From Turritopsis dohrnii (taxonomy: Eukaryota > Cnidaria > Hydrozoa > Anthoathecata > Oceaniidae), in contig BQMF02000014.1 of NCBI GenBank assembly GCA_027922465.2, positions 434,001 through 498,000 on the forward strand: 64,000 bases of DNA. The letters run 5' to 3'. The translations under genes and the position numbers were made by a program. The notes beneath the pieces were generated by a model that worked only from the letters and a program-made list of their open reading frames with translations, did no database searches and was not told the origin of the DNA. Below are positions 54,411-64,000 of this stretch, piece after piece. The stretch's first letter is position 1. Every line of letters starts with the position of its first letter.

Positions 54411-57400
54411 AAATGTAGTATTGTAAGTAGAATAGAGCATTTCAGAAAAATAATTCAAGAGGGCCCTCACTACATATGTGTTTGTTGTAATCGTTGTTTG
54501 TACAAAAGATCAGTAATTTTGTTTGTTAGTAAAAAATATGCTGTAAACACATGTGACTTTTGTTATGAAATAGTGAAAACTTCAGATAGGAATGTTTACA
54601 TCTGCTTAACATGTCACAAAAAGTTACTTAAAAAAAATATACCATGCCAAGCAGTTAAAAATAAACTTGAGTTGTATGCTTTCCCAAACAATTTGAACAA
54701 TATTAGAAAATTAGAACGTATTCTTATTGCACAACGTATCTTATTTTCCAAAGTCTTAATTATGTGCAAAGGTGAATTCCCAAAACTAAGGGGTAGTATT
54801 TGTAATATTCCAATTGAAAATCCTAATGTATGTGAAGTTTTGCCCAGAGGGAGTGATAGTAGTGGTGTTGTTAATATAGAGCTGAAACGGAAACTTTCAT
54901 TCAAACATCCAGTTATTTCCCAGCAAGTTCGTGGTGAAATGTTAGAAGCATTATTGAATTACCTTGTGAACAATAATCATCTATATAAAGATATTAGTGT
55001 ATTCTTTCCTAATAATGTCAATGATTCAGCTGTAGATTTCAAAGTGAACACTTATTCTGTTAACCAAAACAGTTATGATAATTGTGATATTCAAATAAAA
55101 TTTATTGACGATGATTCCATTGCAATTCTATTTGCAAAAAATGAGTCTGAATTTAATTGTGATATTCAAATAAAATTTATTGATGATGATGATTCCATTG
55201 CAATTGTAAACCTATTTGAAAAAAAAGAGTCCGAATTTAATTCTGAAGACCCATTGAATTCATTTCGAATGCCTGCAAGTGAAACAATTCTTGTGTCAGA
55301 AATTCCTCACGTTATAGTTGATAACGAAAATGCTATCTTAGCACCAGGTGAAGGAAAAATTCCCTATTCTCTGATAAATGATGAATATTGTGAAGAACTA
55401 GCACATCCCCATTTATTCCCCACAGGAAAATTTGGGTATAAAGTTGAAAGGGATATTGTGTTATCCCCTACAAAATATTTTAATCAGAGACTCTTGAATT
55501 ATACACAAAAATTTTCTTCTGATGCTGATTACCTTTTCTTTGCCCATCAAATTTTGTTGCAACTGAATTTAAGGAGTAAAATAAACATAGCTTTAAAAAA
55601 AGTTTCAAATTGTAATTTAACTGCTGGTATATTAGGAGAAAATTTTAATGAGACAGTTAAAAAATTTATTGCAACAGATAGTGCTTATAAGTTCATGACC
55701 ACTATAAAAGGCACTCCTGCATACTGGAAACATATGCTTTCTGATGTTCTTGCAATGGTTAAGCAGCTTGGCATTCCCTCTTATTTTATGACTTTGTCAT
55801 GTGCTGATCTCCAGTGGAATGAACTTGTAAAAATTATTAAGAAATTGAAAGGCGAAGATCATTCAGAGGATGATTTTGTAAATCTTGACTATGCATCGCG
55901 TTGCACTGAATTAAACAGTAATCCTGTTTTACTTGCTCGACATTTTCAATACCGGGTTGAAAATTTCTTCAAAGAAATTGTTATAAATGGTCAGTTAGGA
56001 AAAATAATCTATTATGCTATCAGGGTGGAATTTCAAGTTCGTGGAAGTCCTCATGTTCATTGCTTACTATGGGCTGAAGACACTCCTAAACTGACAGAAA
56101 ATACAAAACATCAATACATTGAACACATTGACAGAGTCATATCTGCTGCCCTGCCTGAGGAAAGCCAAAACTCAGAACTTAGAAAATTAGTAGGAAAGTA
56201 TCAAATACATTCACATTCAAAAACATGCAGAAAGTACAATAAAAATGAATGTAGATTTGGCTTTGGTAAAACCTTCTGCAAGCAAACAATCCTTTCTCAG
56301 CCTCTTCCAGACAATTTAAATGAAGCCGAAAAACATTATATTCTAGTAGAAAGAAACAAAGTCTTGGGGAAAATTCAAGAATACATTGATACAAACTTAC
56401 ATCCTAAAAGGCAAAATTTTCTGGATCCAACCAAGCCTGATTATGTTGAAGTACAGTCTATAGACAACATTTTAAACTCACTTGGTTTAAGTTATTCTGA
56501 ATTTGAATATTATCTTTCAATTTCTCCTGATAATGATATGCATTTACATCTTAAACGTGATGCAAAATCTTGCTTTGTGAATAACTATTTTTCTGATGGT
56601 TTGTTGAGTTGGGAAGCAAACATTGATATCCAGCCAGTTTATAATCCATACAAAGCAGTTACATATATGTGTGCATATTTTTCAAAAAGCGAGGATAAAT
56701 GTTCAACTGCAATGAAAGAAGCATTGGGATTTGCTAAAGATGCAGATAAATCTACAGCTGAAATTATGACACGTATAGCTAAAGCCTACAACTCTAACCG
56801 TGAATGTTCTGTACAGGAAGCAGTGTATTTAACAATGCCTGAACTCTGGCTCCGAAAATGTTTTCCAGCTATTCAGTTTGTTAATACCAATTTGCCTGAT
56901 CAACGATACAGGATATTTAAGACAAAATCAGAAATTGATGAATTACCAGCGGATTCATCAGATTTATTCATGCGTAACATGCTTGATAGATATGTTGATC
57001 GCCCGAATGCCCATTTTATGCAAGGAAAGTTTGCTGTCTTAGATAAAATGTGTTTTGCTACCTTTAATGCTAATTTTGTTTTAGACATAAGTAATAAAAA
57101 TGACCATGATGATTGGCAGCCAATAGTTTTAGATGAATCTGTAAGTGGAACAAATCACAGTGAGAATTTTTTTCCAAAGACTGTGCCTCTAATGTCTTCC
57201 AAAGAAAAACTGAAATGCCGCAAAGTTCCAAAAGTACTCCGATATTACACACCAAATAAATATAAATATCCAGAAAAATATGCTCATCATATGCTGATGT
57301 TGTTTTTTCCATTCAGATCCGAAGAAACAGATTTAAAAGAAAAAGGTTCATATGTTTTAAAGCTAAATAAGGAAGAAGTCAATGCAGTTGTAAATCAAAA

Positions 57401-59777
57401 TAAGGTTAATTTTGAACCACATGGTGATCTAGTAGATGTGGCTTTAGAAAATTACTTTAATAATTTCGAAAATAATCAAGATGCTTTTGCGCAACAAGAA
57501 AATGAGGAAGTAAATGGGCTTATGAATGATTTGCAAAATCGCGATGATGATGATGATGATGATGAAATAAATTACAATTTCATTGGCAGTTATACAAATA
57601 GCAATCACAATCTTGTAAGTGATGATGACATAAATGCCCATATTAGATCACTTAATATTAAACAAAGAGAAATCTTTGATATTTTTCTGAACTGGGGTAA
57701 AATATTTGTCCAAAACTTTAAGTGCAAAGATCCTATCCCTCAAGAACCACTGAGAATTTTTTTAACAGGCGGTGGTGGTGTGGGAAAATCACATTTGATA
57801 AAATGCATCTTTAACTGTCTGTCTAAAGTTTTGGTTTACAAAGATGAAGAATTGGAAAAGCCCAGGGTAATTAAATTGGCCCCAACTGGTATTGCTGCAA
57901 TTAATATCGATGCAACAACTATTCATACTGGCTTGAATATTCCTATTAACAATTTCATTTCCATGAGTGACAAACAGCGGACCAGTTTAAGGAATAAACT
58001 TATGCGTGTCCAATTGATCATCATTGATGAAATATCCATGGTTTCATCAAGATTACTTCTTAATATCCATAAAAGATTGTGTGAAATATTTGGCGTTGTT
58101 GATGAAACACCTTTTGCAGGAAAGAGTATTTTAGTTTGTGGAGATTTGTACCAGTTACCTCCTGTAATGGCAAAACCAGTCTTTTCAACAGAAGGTCCTA
58201 TAATTGAGGCTTTAAAACTATGGCATCTTTTCAAGTTGGCTGAGCTAAGTGAAACTATGCGACAAAAAGGCGATAATTCTTTTATTGATCTTTTAAATGA
58301 TGTCAGGGTTGGTGAAATAAACGTGGAAAACGAAACAGTGATTAAATCTCGATTTATTAATTCAAATGATTCTGATTATCCTTGGAATGCCTTGCATTTA
58401 TTTGCAGAAAATGATTCTGTGAATGTTCATAATATAAAGATGTTGAACACTCTTTCCTCGCAATCCTTTTCAATTTCAAGCATTGATAGCTATCCGCAGA
58501 GTTTCACCGACAGTGAAAAAAATAGAATAAAAAATTTAAAACAAAGTGATACAGGAGGTTTAGCAAATGAACTTCACTTGAAAGTTGGCGCAAGGGTAAT
58601 GTTGATCACTAATGTTGATATTAATGATAGACTGATCAATGGTCAACTTGGAACCATATTGGACTTCAAATCAAAGAGTGGGCTAATAGAAATTATTTAT
58701 ATCAAATTTGATGATTGTAAGGCTGGTTTAAACACCCGGAGAAAAGACCAATATGCTGCTTCATCACAAACAGTTCCTGTAGAGAGAGCTGAAGCATCAT
58801 TTTCACTGAATAAAAGAAGCAACTCTGCCCCTACTATACGAAGGATGCAGTTTCCTATAATGTTAGCATACTCAGTGACTGTTCATAAAGTGCAGGGTTT
58901 ATCTTTAGACAGTGCAGTAATTAGTTTTGATTTGAAAAGACAACGTACTTTTAACCCAGGTCAAATGTATGTTGCAATGAGTCGAGTCAAATCCATAAGC
59001 GGATTATTTTTCACAGGTCAATATAATCGTAAGGCGTTTACATGCAATGAAAGGGTAACAGAGGAATATGTTCGTCTGAGAATGATAGAAAATCGAGTCA
59101 TTGCTTTAAGGGACTTTGCATTATCTAGTTTTTCCTTGACTATATGTGTTTTAAATGTCAGATCTTTAGGGAAGCATGCAGTGGATATTACACATGACAA
59201 TTATTTATATAGAAATGACCTTCTTTGTTTGACAGAAACCCAAATTGGTTTTGGAGATCAGTCTGTAATGAATTATGTGGATGAGTGCATGATTGACTAC
59301 ACAATAAGCTATAATAATGACCACCACAAATACAATAGCATGGCAATCTGTCACAAAAGTTATTCCTTGAATGTAACTGAGTATGACCATTTATCAGGTT
59401 TTTCTGTGGTTAAATTTACAAAAGAATCTTTCTGCCCAAACAAGGAATTTTGTTTAATTTTGGTTTACAAGAATAATAGAACTCCTATTAATATATTTGC
59501 AAATCAACTTAGAGAAGTCTTGAGTATCTATTCTGTTGATTTGATTTTAGGGGATTTTAACATCAATGGATACAAACTCAATGAATTATCAGCTCTAACC
59601 GAAGTTATGTCCGATTACATATTACAGCTTGACTTTCCAACTCATTTGGATGGAGGAATGCTGGACCATGTTTACGTTCATCATAGTTTGGTTGATTTTA
59701 ATGTGAAGGTTCTTCGAAAATGTGTTAACATATCAGATCACGATGCAGTGAAGATGAAACTAACTTTTAGGGAATGA
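54228..59777 (+). CDS. Helentron-type Rep-helicase-endonuclease (Helitron transposase)
   Basis: 1849 codons. In order: rest of the charged repeats; a Cys zinc-binding region (ICVCCNRCLYKRSV, then CDFCYE and CLTCHKK), like the domain preceding Rep in many Helitrons; Helitron-like N domain near residues 460-560; HUH Rep with PHVHCLLW (His 609, 611) and the two-tyrosine motif TYMCAYFSK (Tyr 813, 817); PIF1 helicase with Walker A GGGGVGKS near 1183, Walker B IIIDEISM, and CGDLYQLPPV; C-terminal endonuclease (LNVRSLGKH, LCLTETQ, ILGDFNING, ISDHDAV). HUH Rep nicks and joins DNA for rolling-circle transposition and PIF1 unwinds it. The added endonuclease is typical of Helentrons (Helitron2). All catalytic motifs look intact. 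AATAAA follows at 60885. An in-frame TAG separates it from its N-terminal part. Confidence 0.92.
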   Translation: MRKTCKRHYENLMGTDRHEEKKAKMRKTRKRHYENLMGTYRHEDEKVKMRKTSKACYEKKKKCSIVSRIEHFRKIIQEGPHYICVCCNRCLYKRSVILFVSKKYAVNTCDFCYEIVKTSDRNVYICLTCHKKLLKKNIPCQAVKNKLELYAFPNNLNNIRKLERILIAQRILFSKVLIMCKGEFPKLRGSICNIPIENPNVCEVLPRGSDSSGVVNIELKRKLSFKHPVISQQVRGEMLEALLNYLVNNNHLYKDISVFFPNNVNDSAVDFKVNTYSVNQNSYDNCDIQIKFIDDDSIAILFAKNESEFNCDIQIKFIDDDDSIAIVNLFEKKESEFNSEDPLNSFRMPASETILVSEIPHVIVDNENAILAPGEGKIPYSLINDEYCEELAHPHLFPTGKFGYKVERDIVLSPTKYFNQRLLNYTQKFSSDADYLFFAHQILLQLNLRSKINIALKKVSNCNLTAGILGENFNETVKKFIATDSAYKFMTTIKGTPAYWKHMLSDVLAMVKQLGIPSYFMTLSCADLQWNELVKIIKKLKGEDHSEDDFVNLDYASRCTELNSNPVLLARHFQYRVENFFKEIVINGQLGKIIYYAIRVEFQVRGSPHVHCLLWAEDTPKLTENTKHQYIEHIDRVISAALPEESQNSELRKLVGKYQIHSHSKTCRKYNKNECRFGFGKTFCKQTILSQPLPDNLNEAEKHYILVERNKVLGKIQEYIDTNLHPKRQNFLDPTKPDYVEVQSIDNILNSLGLSYSEFEYYLSISPDNDMHLHLKRDAKSCFVNNYFSDGLLSWEANIDIQPVYNPYKAVTYMCAYFSKSEDKCSTAMKEALGFAKDADKSTAEIMTRIAKAYNSNRECSVQEAVYLTMPELWLRKCFPAIQFVNTNLPDQRYRIFKTKSEIDELPADSSDLFMRNMLDRYVDRPNAHFMQGKFAVLDKMCFATFNANFVLDISNKNDHDDWQPIVLDESVSGTNHSENFFPKTVPLMSSKEKLKCRKVPKVLRYYTPNKYKYPEKYAHHMLMLFFPFRSEETDLKEKGSYVLKLNKEEVNAVVNQNKVNFEPHGDLVDVALENYFNNFENNQDAFAQQENEEVNGLMNDLQNRDDDDDDDEINYNFIGSYTNSNHNLVSDDDINAHIRSLNIKQREIFDIFLNWGKIFVQNFKCKDPIPQEPLRIFLTGGGGVGKSHLIKCIFNCLSKVLVYKDEELEKPRVIKLAPTGIAAINIDATTIHTGLNIPINNFISMSDKQRTSLRNKLMRVQLIIIDEISMVSSRLLLNIHKRLCEIFGVVDETPFAGKSILVCGDLYQLPPVMAKPVFSTEGPIIEALKLWHLFKLAELSETMRQKGDNSFIDLLNDVRVGEINVENETVIKSRFINSNDSDYPWNALHLFAENDSVNVHNIKMLNTLSSQSFSISSIDSYPQSFTDSEKNRIKNLKQSDTGGLANELHLKVGARVMLITNVDINDRLINGQLGTILDFKSKSGLIEIIYIKFDDCKAGLNTRRKDQYAASSQTVPVERAEASFSLNKRSNSAPTIRRMQFPIMLAYSVTVHKVQGLSLDSAVISFDLKRQRTFNPGQMYVAMSRVKSISGLFFTGQYNRKAFTCNERVTEEYVRLRMIENRVIALRDFALSSFSLTICVLNVRSLGKHAVDITHDNYLYRNDLLCLTETQIGFGDQSVMNYVDECMIDYTISYNNDHHKYNSMAICHKSYSLNVTEYDHLSGFSVVKFTKESFCPNKEFCLILVYKNNRTPINIFANQLREVLSIYSVDLILGDFNINGYKLNELSALTEVMSDYILQLDFPTHLDGGMLDHVYVHHSLVDFNVKVLRKCVNISDHDAVKMKLTFRE

Positions 59778-61904
59778 ATATAATTTGGATGCTCCTATTA
59801 ATCAGCCCATCAACGAATTAGGTGGGAATGGGGGGATAAAAGGGGATGGAGATGGGATGGCCTATAAATGAATGCGATGACGAAAGAACACTCCCCATTC
59901 TAGAGACACTTTTACAAGGAGACGTTAAAAAGTTTTTATTATTAACTTTGGTGGAGTAATCCATAATTTAAATGTGTTGTACTTCAGATAAAAGCCTAGA
60001 AAATAATTTGAAAACTTATCCATAGTATAATGAATTCCTATATAGATGTAATTTATTCCAATAACTTGGAGAGTGTAATATACTTCTATATTTCAGGCCA
60101 TTCCATCTATATACCAAGTTTCAAAAAGTATTCTGACAAAGAAAACGTATATATATGTTAATTATACAGACATTATACATCTTTGCGATTCCAATTTTCA
60201 ATTATAGATCTTTCATGTCAGGATTTTTTTTGATACCCCATATGGTTGAGGATTTCTCTAAACTATTATAGGTCTATTTTGTGATTTCAATTTATTATTG
60301 AAATTAGATATTTTTTGTCAAAGCTAAATGGATGTATATATTATTGAAATCAAATTTAAATGCACTCATGAAATGACATTTTGCTGTTGCTGTGAATTGG
60401 TAACCAGATTTTGAATGAAACTGTTGCTGTTATGTATATAATGTAATTGTTCCTGTTTACAAATTAAGCAGTTCCTGTTTCGATTGTAGTTTACCCTGAC
60501 TGTACTTACTGCTGTTACATATATATATATATACGATACAATTGTTCCTGTTTCAATTGTTGCTTGTTCCTAAGATTGAACAGTTGCCTGTTTAGAAAGC
60601 AAGTGTTCCTGTATATATAGACCATGTTGACTGTTGACTGCTGCTTTCAATCGTAACTGATTCTGTTTACAAAGTAGCTATTATTATTCCAACTGTGCAT
60701 AATTATTTTCAACAGTAAGCGTTTGTCTGGGTGTATTGAATCAATCTGACCTAATTGTAAATTGGCATTATTTCTATGACTATTGCTACTCTTGTGTTGT
60801 TGGAATGGTGAATATAATGTGTACTCATATGGATCCACCTGTACAGTTCATTAGCGAATTATATTTTCCTTCATCAATCCATGAAATAAAGTTGCATTCA
60901 TTGTTATGATGACTGGTGACTTCAGTAACAAGTAAACATTGAAGAGGTATAGATGTTAACAGTGAAGTTTGAATATTCCAAGAAACATTTTTTAAGTGGG
61001 ATATTTTTGGTTAATTTTTTACAAATTTTGTTTTACTGAAGATGGGGTTAAGCAGAAAAGCTTTTAAATAATAAAATTTTGTATTTATTTTATCATTAGT
61101 CAACATGGCAAATGATTGGAATTATATTTTTTGTCTATCTAACATTTCAAATGTTTGTATGTGACATAAAAGCAATTTCAAATAAATATGATATTCCTTT
61201 TTCAATGTAAATTTATCCACTCTTATTCACAGCACTGACCCTATTTAATCTAATCTGTGACATTTTGGTATATATATATATACAGCCCAAAATCTTAATT
61301 AACAAGACCCACATGCACAAATGGTGCAAAACTTTTTTCACTAAACTACCTGATTTGCAGTAATTTTTAGTGTTACCATGTAAATTTTTGCAGAGGCTGC
61401 ACAGTCAACTGACACCATAAATCCTATATAATCAGTATTTTGATAAGTAATTGGTCCCAAAGGAAAACTACCAGTAATGGTATTATAATAAGTAAATATT
61501 ATATAAGATAATAGTTGAACACAGAAAATACTTGGCATATCCCCTCGCTTTATTATATATACACAATAAAGCATAATACACAAAACCAGAAGCTTTCTGG
61601 ATTCCTGCAGCACAAGCTTCGAAACAAAAGGATAATTTCAAATAATAGTTCTAGATAACACCCCTGACCGTTTGAAAAATTACAGAAGGGGCGTTACTTC
61701 GCCCTCGTCCTAGAGGCTAACGCCTTTCCCAAAAATGATCAACCTTGATTCTAGGGCTTTCTCGTTATTTTTCAAGATATAAACAAAAATTCCTGGAAAA
61801 GAAGTTACTCCCCCCCCCGCAAAGACCACATGAAGTGTTCTGCTGCTGATACACATGTCCTTTTTCCATCAAGCAACTGCACTTCACTGGAAGCGTTGTA
61901 AATC
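59778..61904. other. non-coding region between Helitron genes
   Basis: Contains the AATAAA at 60885-60890. Between 60440 and 60620, TGTTCCTGTTT-type units recur irregularly, with a short (TA)n tract near 60520. A (TA)n tract is also at 61270. No gene. Probably inside the same Helitron. Confidence 0.5.
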
Positions 61905-61923
61905 ATGAAAAGAGCTAATCAAG
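61905..61923 (+). CDS. RPA-like gene, exon 1
   Basis: ATG plus six codons (MKRANQ) ending in one base before a GTAAAC donor. It joins in phase 1 to the next exon across a 69-bp intron. Upstream lies a run of nine or more C residues at ~61811 and no clear TATA box. Confidence 0.55.
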
Positions 61924-61992
61924 GTAAACCATAAAACTTTCTTTAAGTCAGTATCTCAAGAATAAGTAATATAATGGAAATTTATATTGTAG

Positions 61993-62061
61993 GTAAATCT
62001 CAGAAGTCTAAAAGCGAAAACAAAAACGAAAGTGAAAACAAGAAGGAAAAAGATTGCCCAG
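61993..62061 (+). CDS. RPA-like gene, exon 2
   Basis: Between TTGTAG and GTACCT. It encodes a Lys/Glu/Asn-rich linker (KSQKSKSENKNESENKKEKD) ending in phase 1, consistent with exons 1 and 3. The basic run may act as a nuclear signal. Confidence 0.6.
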
Positions 62062-62323
62062 GTACCTATCTAAATTTATTGTTGTAATTGACGCTTCGCA
62101 CGTTTCGAGAGTCTGCTATGATACTTGAAGTCACATTTCTGCCAATTTGAACCATTTCGTATTTTAAAAATGTTAACGTTGTTTTTAGAACAGTCACTTA
62201 ATTCCTCATTTTCCAGTCTGTGACAAAGAAAGATGGAAAACCTCAAACATCTTTGCCTAGAATCCAATTAATATCCTTGAAAAATTGGGGGAAATTTTTT
62301 TCTTTATTTTATTTTATTTTTAG

Positions 62324-63331
62324 ATTTATTTTATGTGCATAATGTATCGCCACTGAAGAAATCAGCTGCAGGATCCGATTATTTTGATTTGATGCTACAA
62401 AATAAAGATGGAGCAAAGAAAACACTTTGCTTCTCCCCAGTTAAACGTCGAAGACTATCCGATGCTATGGTAACAAAAAGTCCAGTAAAATTGCAAAACC
62501 ATCGCTTTTCAAAAGGAACCATCTACCTTAACCCAAACACCACAATAACGCCAGTGGACCCTCAGGAAGTTGCATTTTCCCATAATTCAAAACTTGCAGA
62601 AGATGCTGTGGTGTCATTGAAAGATCTACGACAATTGGCAAGTGGGCAAATTGTGAACATACGTGCCAACATTTTGAAATGCAATGACGTCATTGTCCAC
62701 AAGGGAGTGAATGGAGACTGTACCTAAAGTAGAATGTACAATTAGAGACAGTACTGAATGTTGTCAAATGACATTGTATGGTGATGATGTCAATCTTATC
62801 AATGAAGGTGACACATACCTGATGAAGAACCTTCGTCTTCATATTGTAAAGAATGCATGCTACTTGAACTCTACACTATCTGTCAAATTCTGTGCTCAGA
62901 AAATTGATCCTTTTGACAATGTTGTAGATGCAGCAGAGCCAGAAACTGATGCAAAGATGGTAGCATCAATCAAAGGTATTTTTAACGTTTCAAGATCCTT
63001 CATTTGCAATATTTGTTCTAAAAGATCTACTGGAATCACCACCGGTGTTTTTAAATGTGAGCATTGTGACTGTAGAATGATGGCTGGTTGTTGTAAAGTG
63101 TCCTGGTTTGTTAAGTTGGTTTTTGAGGATACATCCTCAAAGGAAGTATACACACTTGTGATGTCAAACGATGTAATTCATCAATTTGCTTCGCTTACAA
63201 AGCTGGATTTAACCACAACAACAGAGGACGACTTGGTGAAGCGATTTTTAGAAACATCAGAGCCTTTAGTTATTGTGTTTAATGCTATATCAAAGCAAAT
63301 AAAGAACTTAAAATTTGCAGTTGATTGTTAA
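62324..63331 (+). CDS. RPA-like single-strand DNA-binding protein, main exon, frameshifted
   Basis: Begins after a long pyrimidine-rich acceptor (TATTTTTAG), phase 1. The first frame (to 62727) reads LFYVHNVSPLKKSAA and on to VSLKDLRQLASGQIVNIRAN, the start of an OB fold. The second (from ~62711, +1 frame) continues KVECTIRDSTECCQMTLYGD, as in RPA70-type OB folds, then a zinc module FICNICSKRS...FKCEHCDCRM (CxxC...CxxC) and a C-terminal OB-like segment. A single-base change near 62711-62733 breaks the frame; no intron of plausible size explains it. Helitrons in several lineages encode RPA-like proteins thought to bind exposed single strands, so this is probably the partner of the Rep-helicase. 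A host origin is possible. AATAAA follows at 63701. Confidence 0.65.
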
Positions 63332-64000
63332 TCTTTCAATGTTCTTTATATCTTTTGTTTTAAGTTGACTATTATTCTCTATGACAGATATTCGAATCAC
63401 CCATGAACTAAGTTGCATTGTGTTAACTATTATTGCCTATTACAGCTTTTTCTTAGTTTTAGCTGAGTCCTAAATAATAGCCTAAATATATACAGCTCTT
63501 TTGTTTTCAACTTGATTGCTCATCTAAGAAGATGATTATAAGATTATACCTTCAAGATTATACCTGTTCGTTGACAAAGAAAACTTTAATTTCGTTTGAT
63601 TGTGTTTTCACTTCACTCTACTAGGTGAACTTATTTTTTTATCAGATGTTTTTATTCAAGTTGATGTATTCATGTTATCGATATTTTTATCACTGTTTTT
63701 AATAAAGTTTTCAAATTTGAGTAAGATCTACTCCTTCCTTAATATCAGTTAAGATTTTTCATGTCGCGATGCAAATATAACCTAAATAAAATAACAAGAC
63801 AGCTACCCCGTTATTTTGATACCATTTTGAAAATTAACGAAACTTCAACCACCAAATATCGAAAATCAAGGAGTCTAAAGCCCGTAACCCAAATATTAAT
63901 TGAATCTTTCTGTATCTTGTCATTAATGCGCGCGTACACATGAAATTAATGCACGAAATGCCAATTGCTAAATAAACGCAGCGAAATTTTCGACTTCCCA
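63332..64000. other. 3' flank of the RPA-like gene
   Basis: AATAAA at 63701-63706 is the likely polyadenylation signal. I do not see a Helitron 3' terminus (hairpin plus CTRR) that I would defend. The open frame at 63761-63943 has no motif. Confidence 0.45.

Noticed and set aside
63761..63943. 60-codon ORF at the window end
   Set aside because: No motif, short, and in AT-rich flank beyond a polyadenylation signal.

Overview
This AT-rich window looks like animal nuclear DNA, most likely from a cnidarian and probably a hydrozoan. The evidence is spliceosomal introns, an animal-type alpha-1,3-fucosyltransferase, tektin exons, tRNA-derived SINEs, and repeat families that I associate with cnidarian genomes: KRBA2-like integrase, DIRS, Helentron-type Helitrons, and a multi-copy protein with a GCDTVS/GKKTAW motif. 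There is no sign of prokaryotic operons. Genes are few and most of the sequence is mobile or repeat DNA at various stages of decay.

Layout. 0-4 kb: a small MITE, an unidentified minus-strand ORF and an intact GT10 fucosyltransferase. 5.8 kb: one tektin exon with both splice sites (minus strand). 6-13.4 kb: a mariner-type MITE, a GTCGACC-motif repeat family with a 198-bp satellite, a tRNA-SINE, and a MITE with GC-rich ends. 16-20.6 kb: a long-period degenerate repeat split by a pogo-like element that itself carries a TTAA-flanked element and a hAT-like MITE. 20.9-25.2 kb: a decayed KRBA2-like integrase between two ~0.23-kb direct repeats. 26.4-28.6 kb: two MITEs. 29.2-35.7 kb: a complex inverted-repeat region. 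It holds a ~5-kb element with ~1.3-kb inverted ends carrying a decayed copy of an uncharacterised Cys-rich protein. Beside it are an extra copy of one arm and a stray last tektin exon. 36.6-38.3 kb: a ~0.84-kb tandem duplication.

38.8-51 kb: a large surface protein of ~1.8 kaa (beta-helix repeats, Cys-rich module, multi-pass membrane domain). Its signal-peptide exon appears to lie 6.8 kb upstream of the main exon. The inferred intron holds a decayed DIRS-type tyrosine-recombinase retroelement, a 128-bp minisatellite and a TTAA-flanked MITE next to the splice acceptor. 53.2-63.7 kb: a large Helentron-like Helitron. It has a possible DxH-type cysteine-protease N-terminus, zinc fingers, an HUH Rep with two tyrosines, a PIF1 helicase and a C-terminal endonuclease, followed by a three-exon RPA-like OB-fold gene. 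The Rep-helicase frame is broken by one TAG inside a 72-bp repeat, and the RPA-like gene by a frameshift, so this copy is probably not autonomous.

The strongest leads for something undescribed are the long-inverted-repeat element at 30.7-35.7 kb, the exact 150-bp coding repeat array in the surface receptor, the protease-like domain on the Helentron, and the non-collinear tektin exons. Family assignments come from motifs read by eye; no database search was run.
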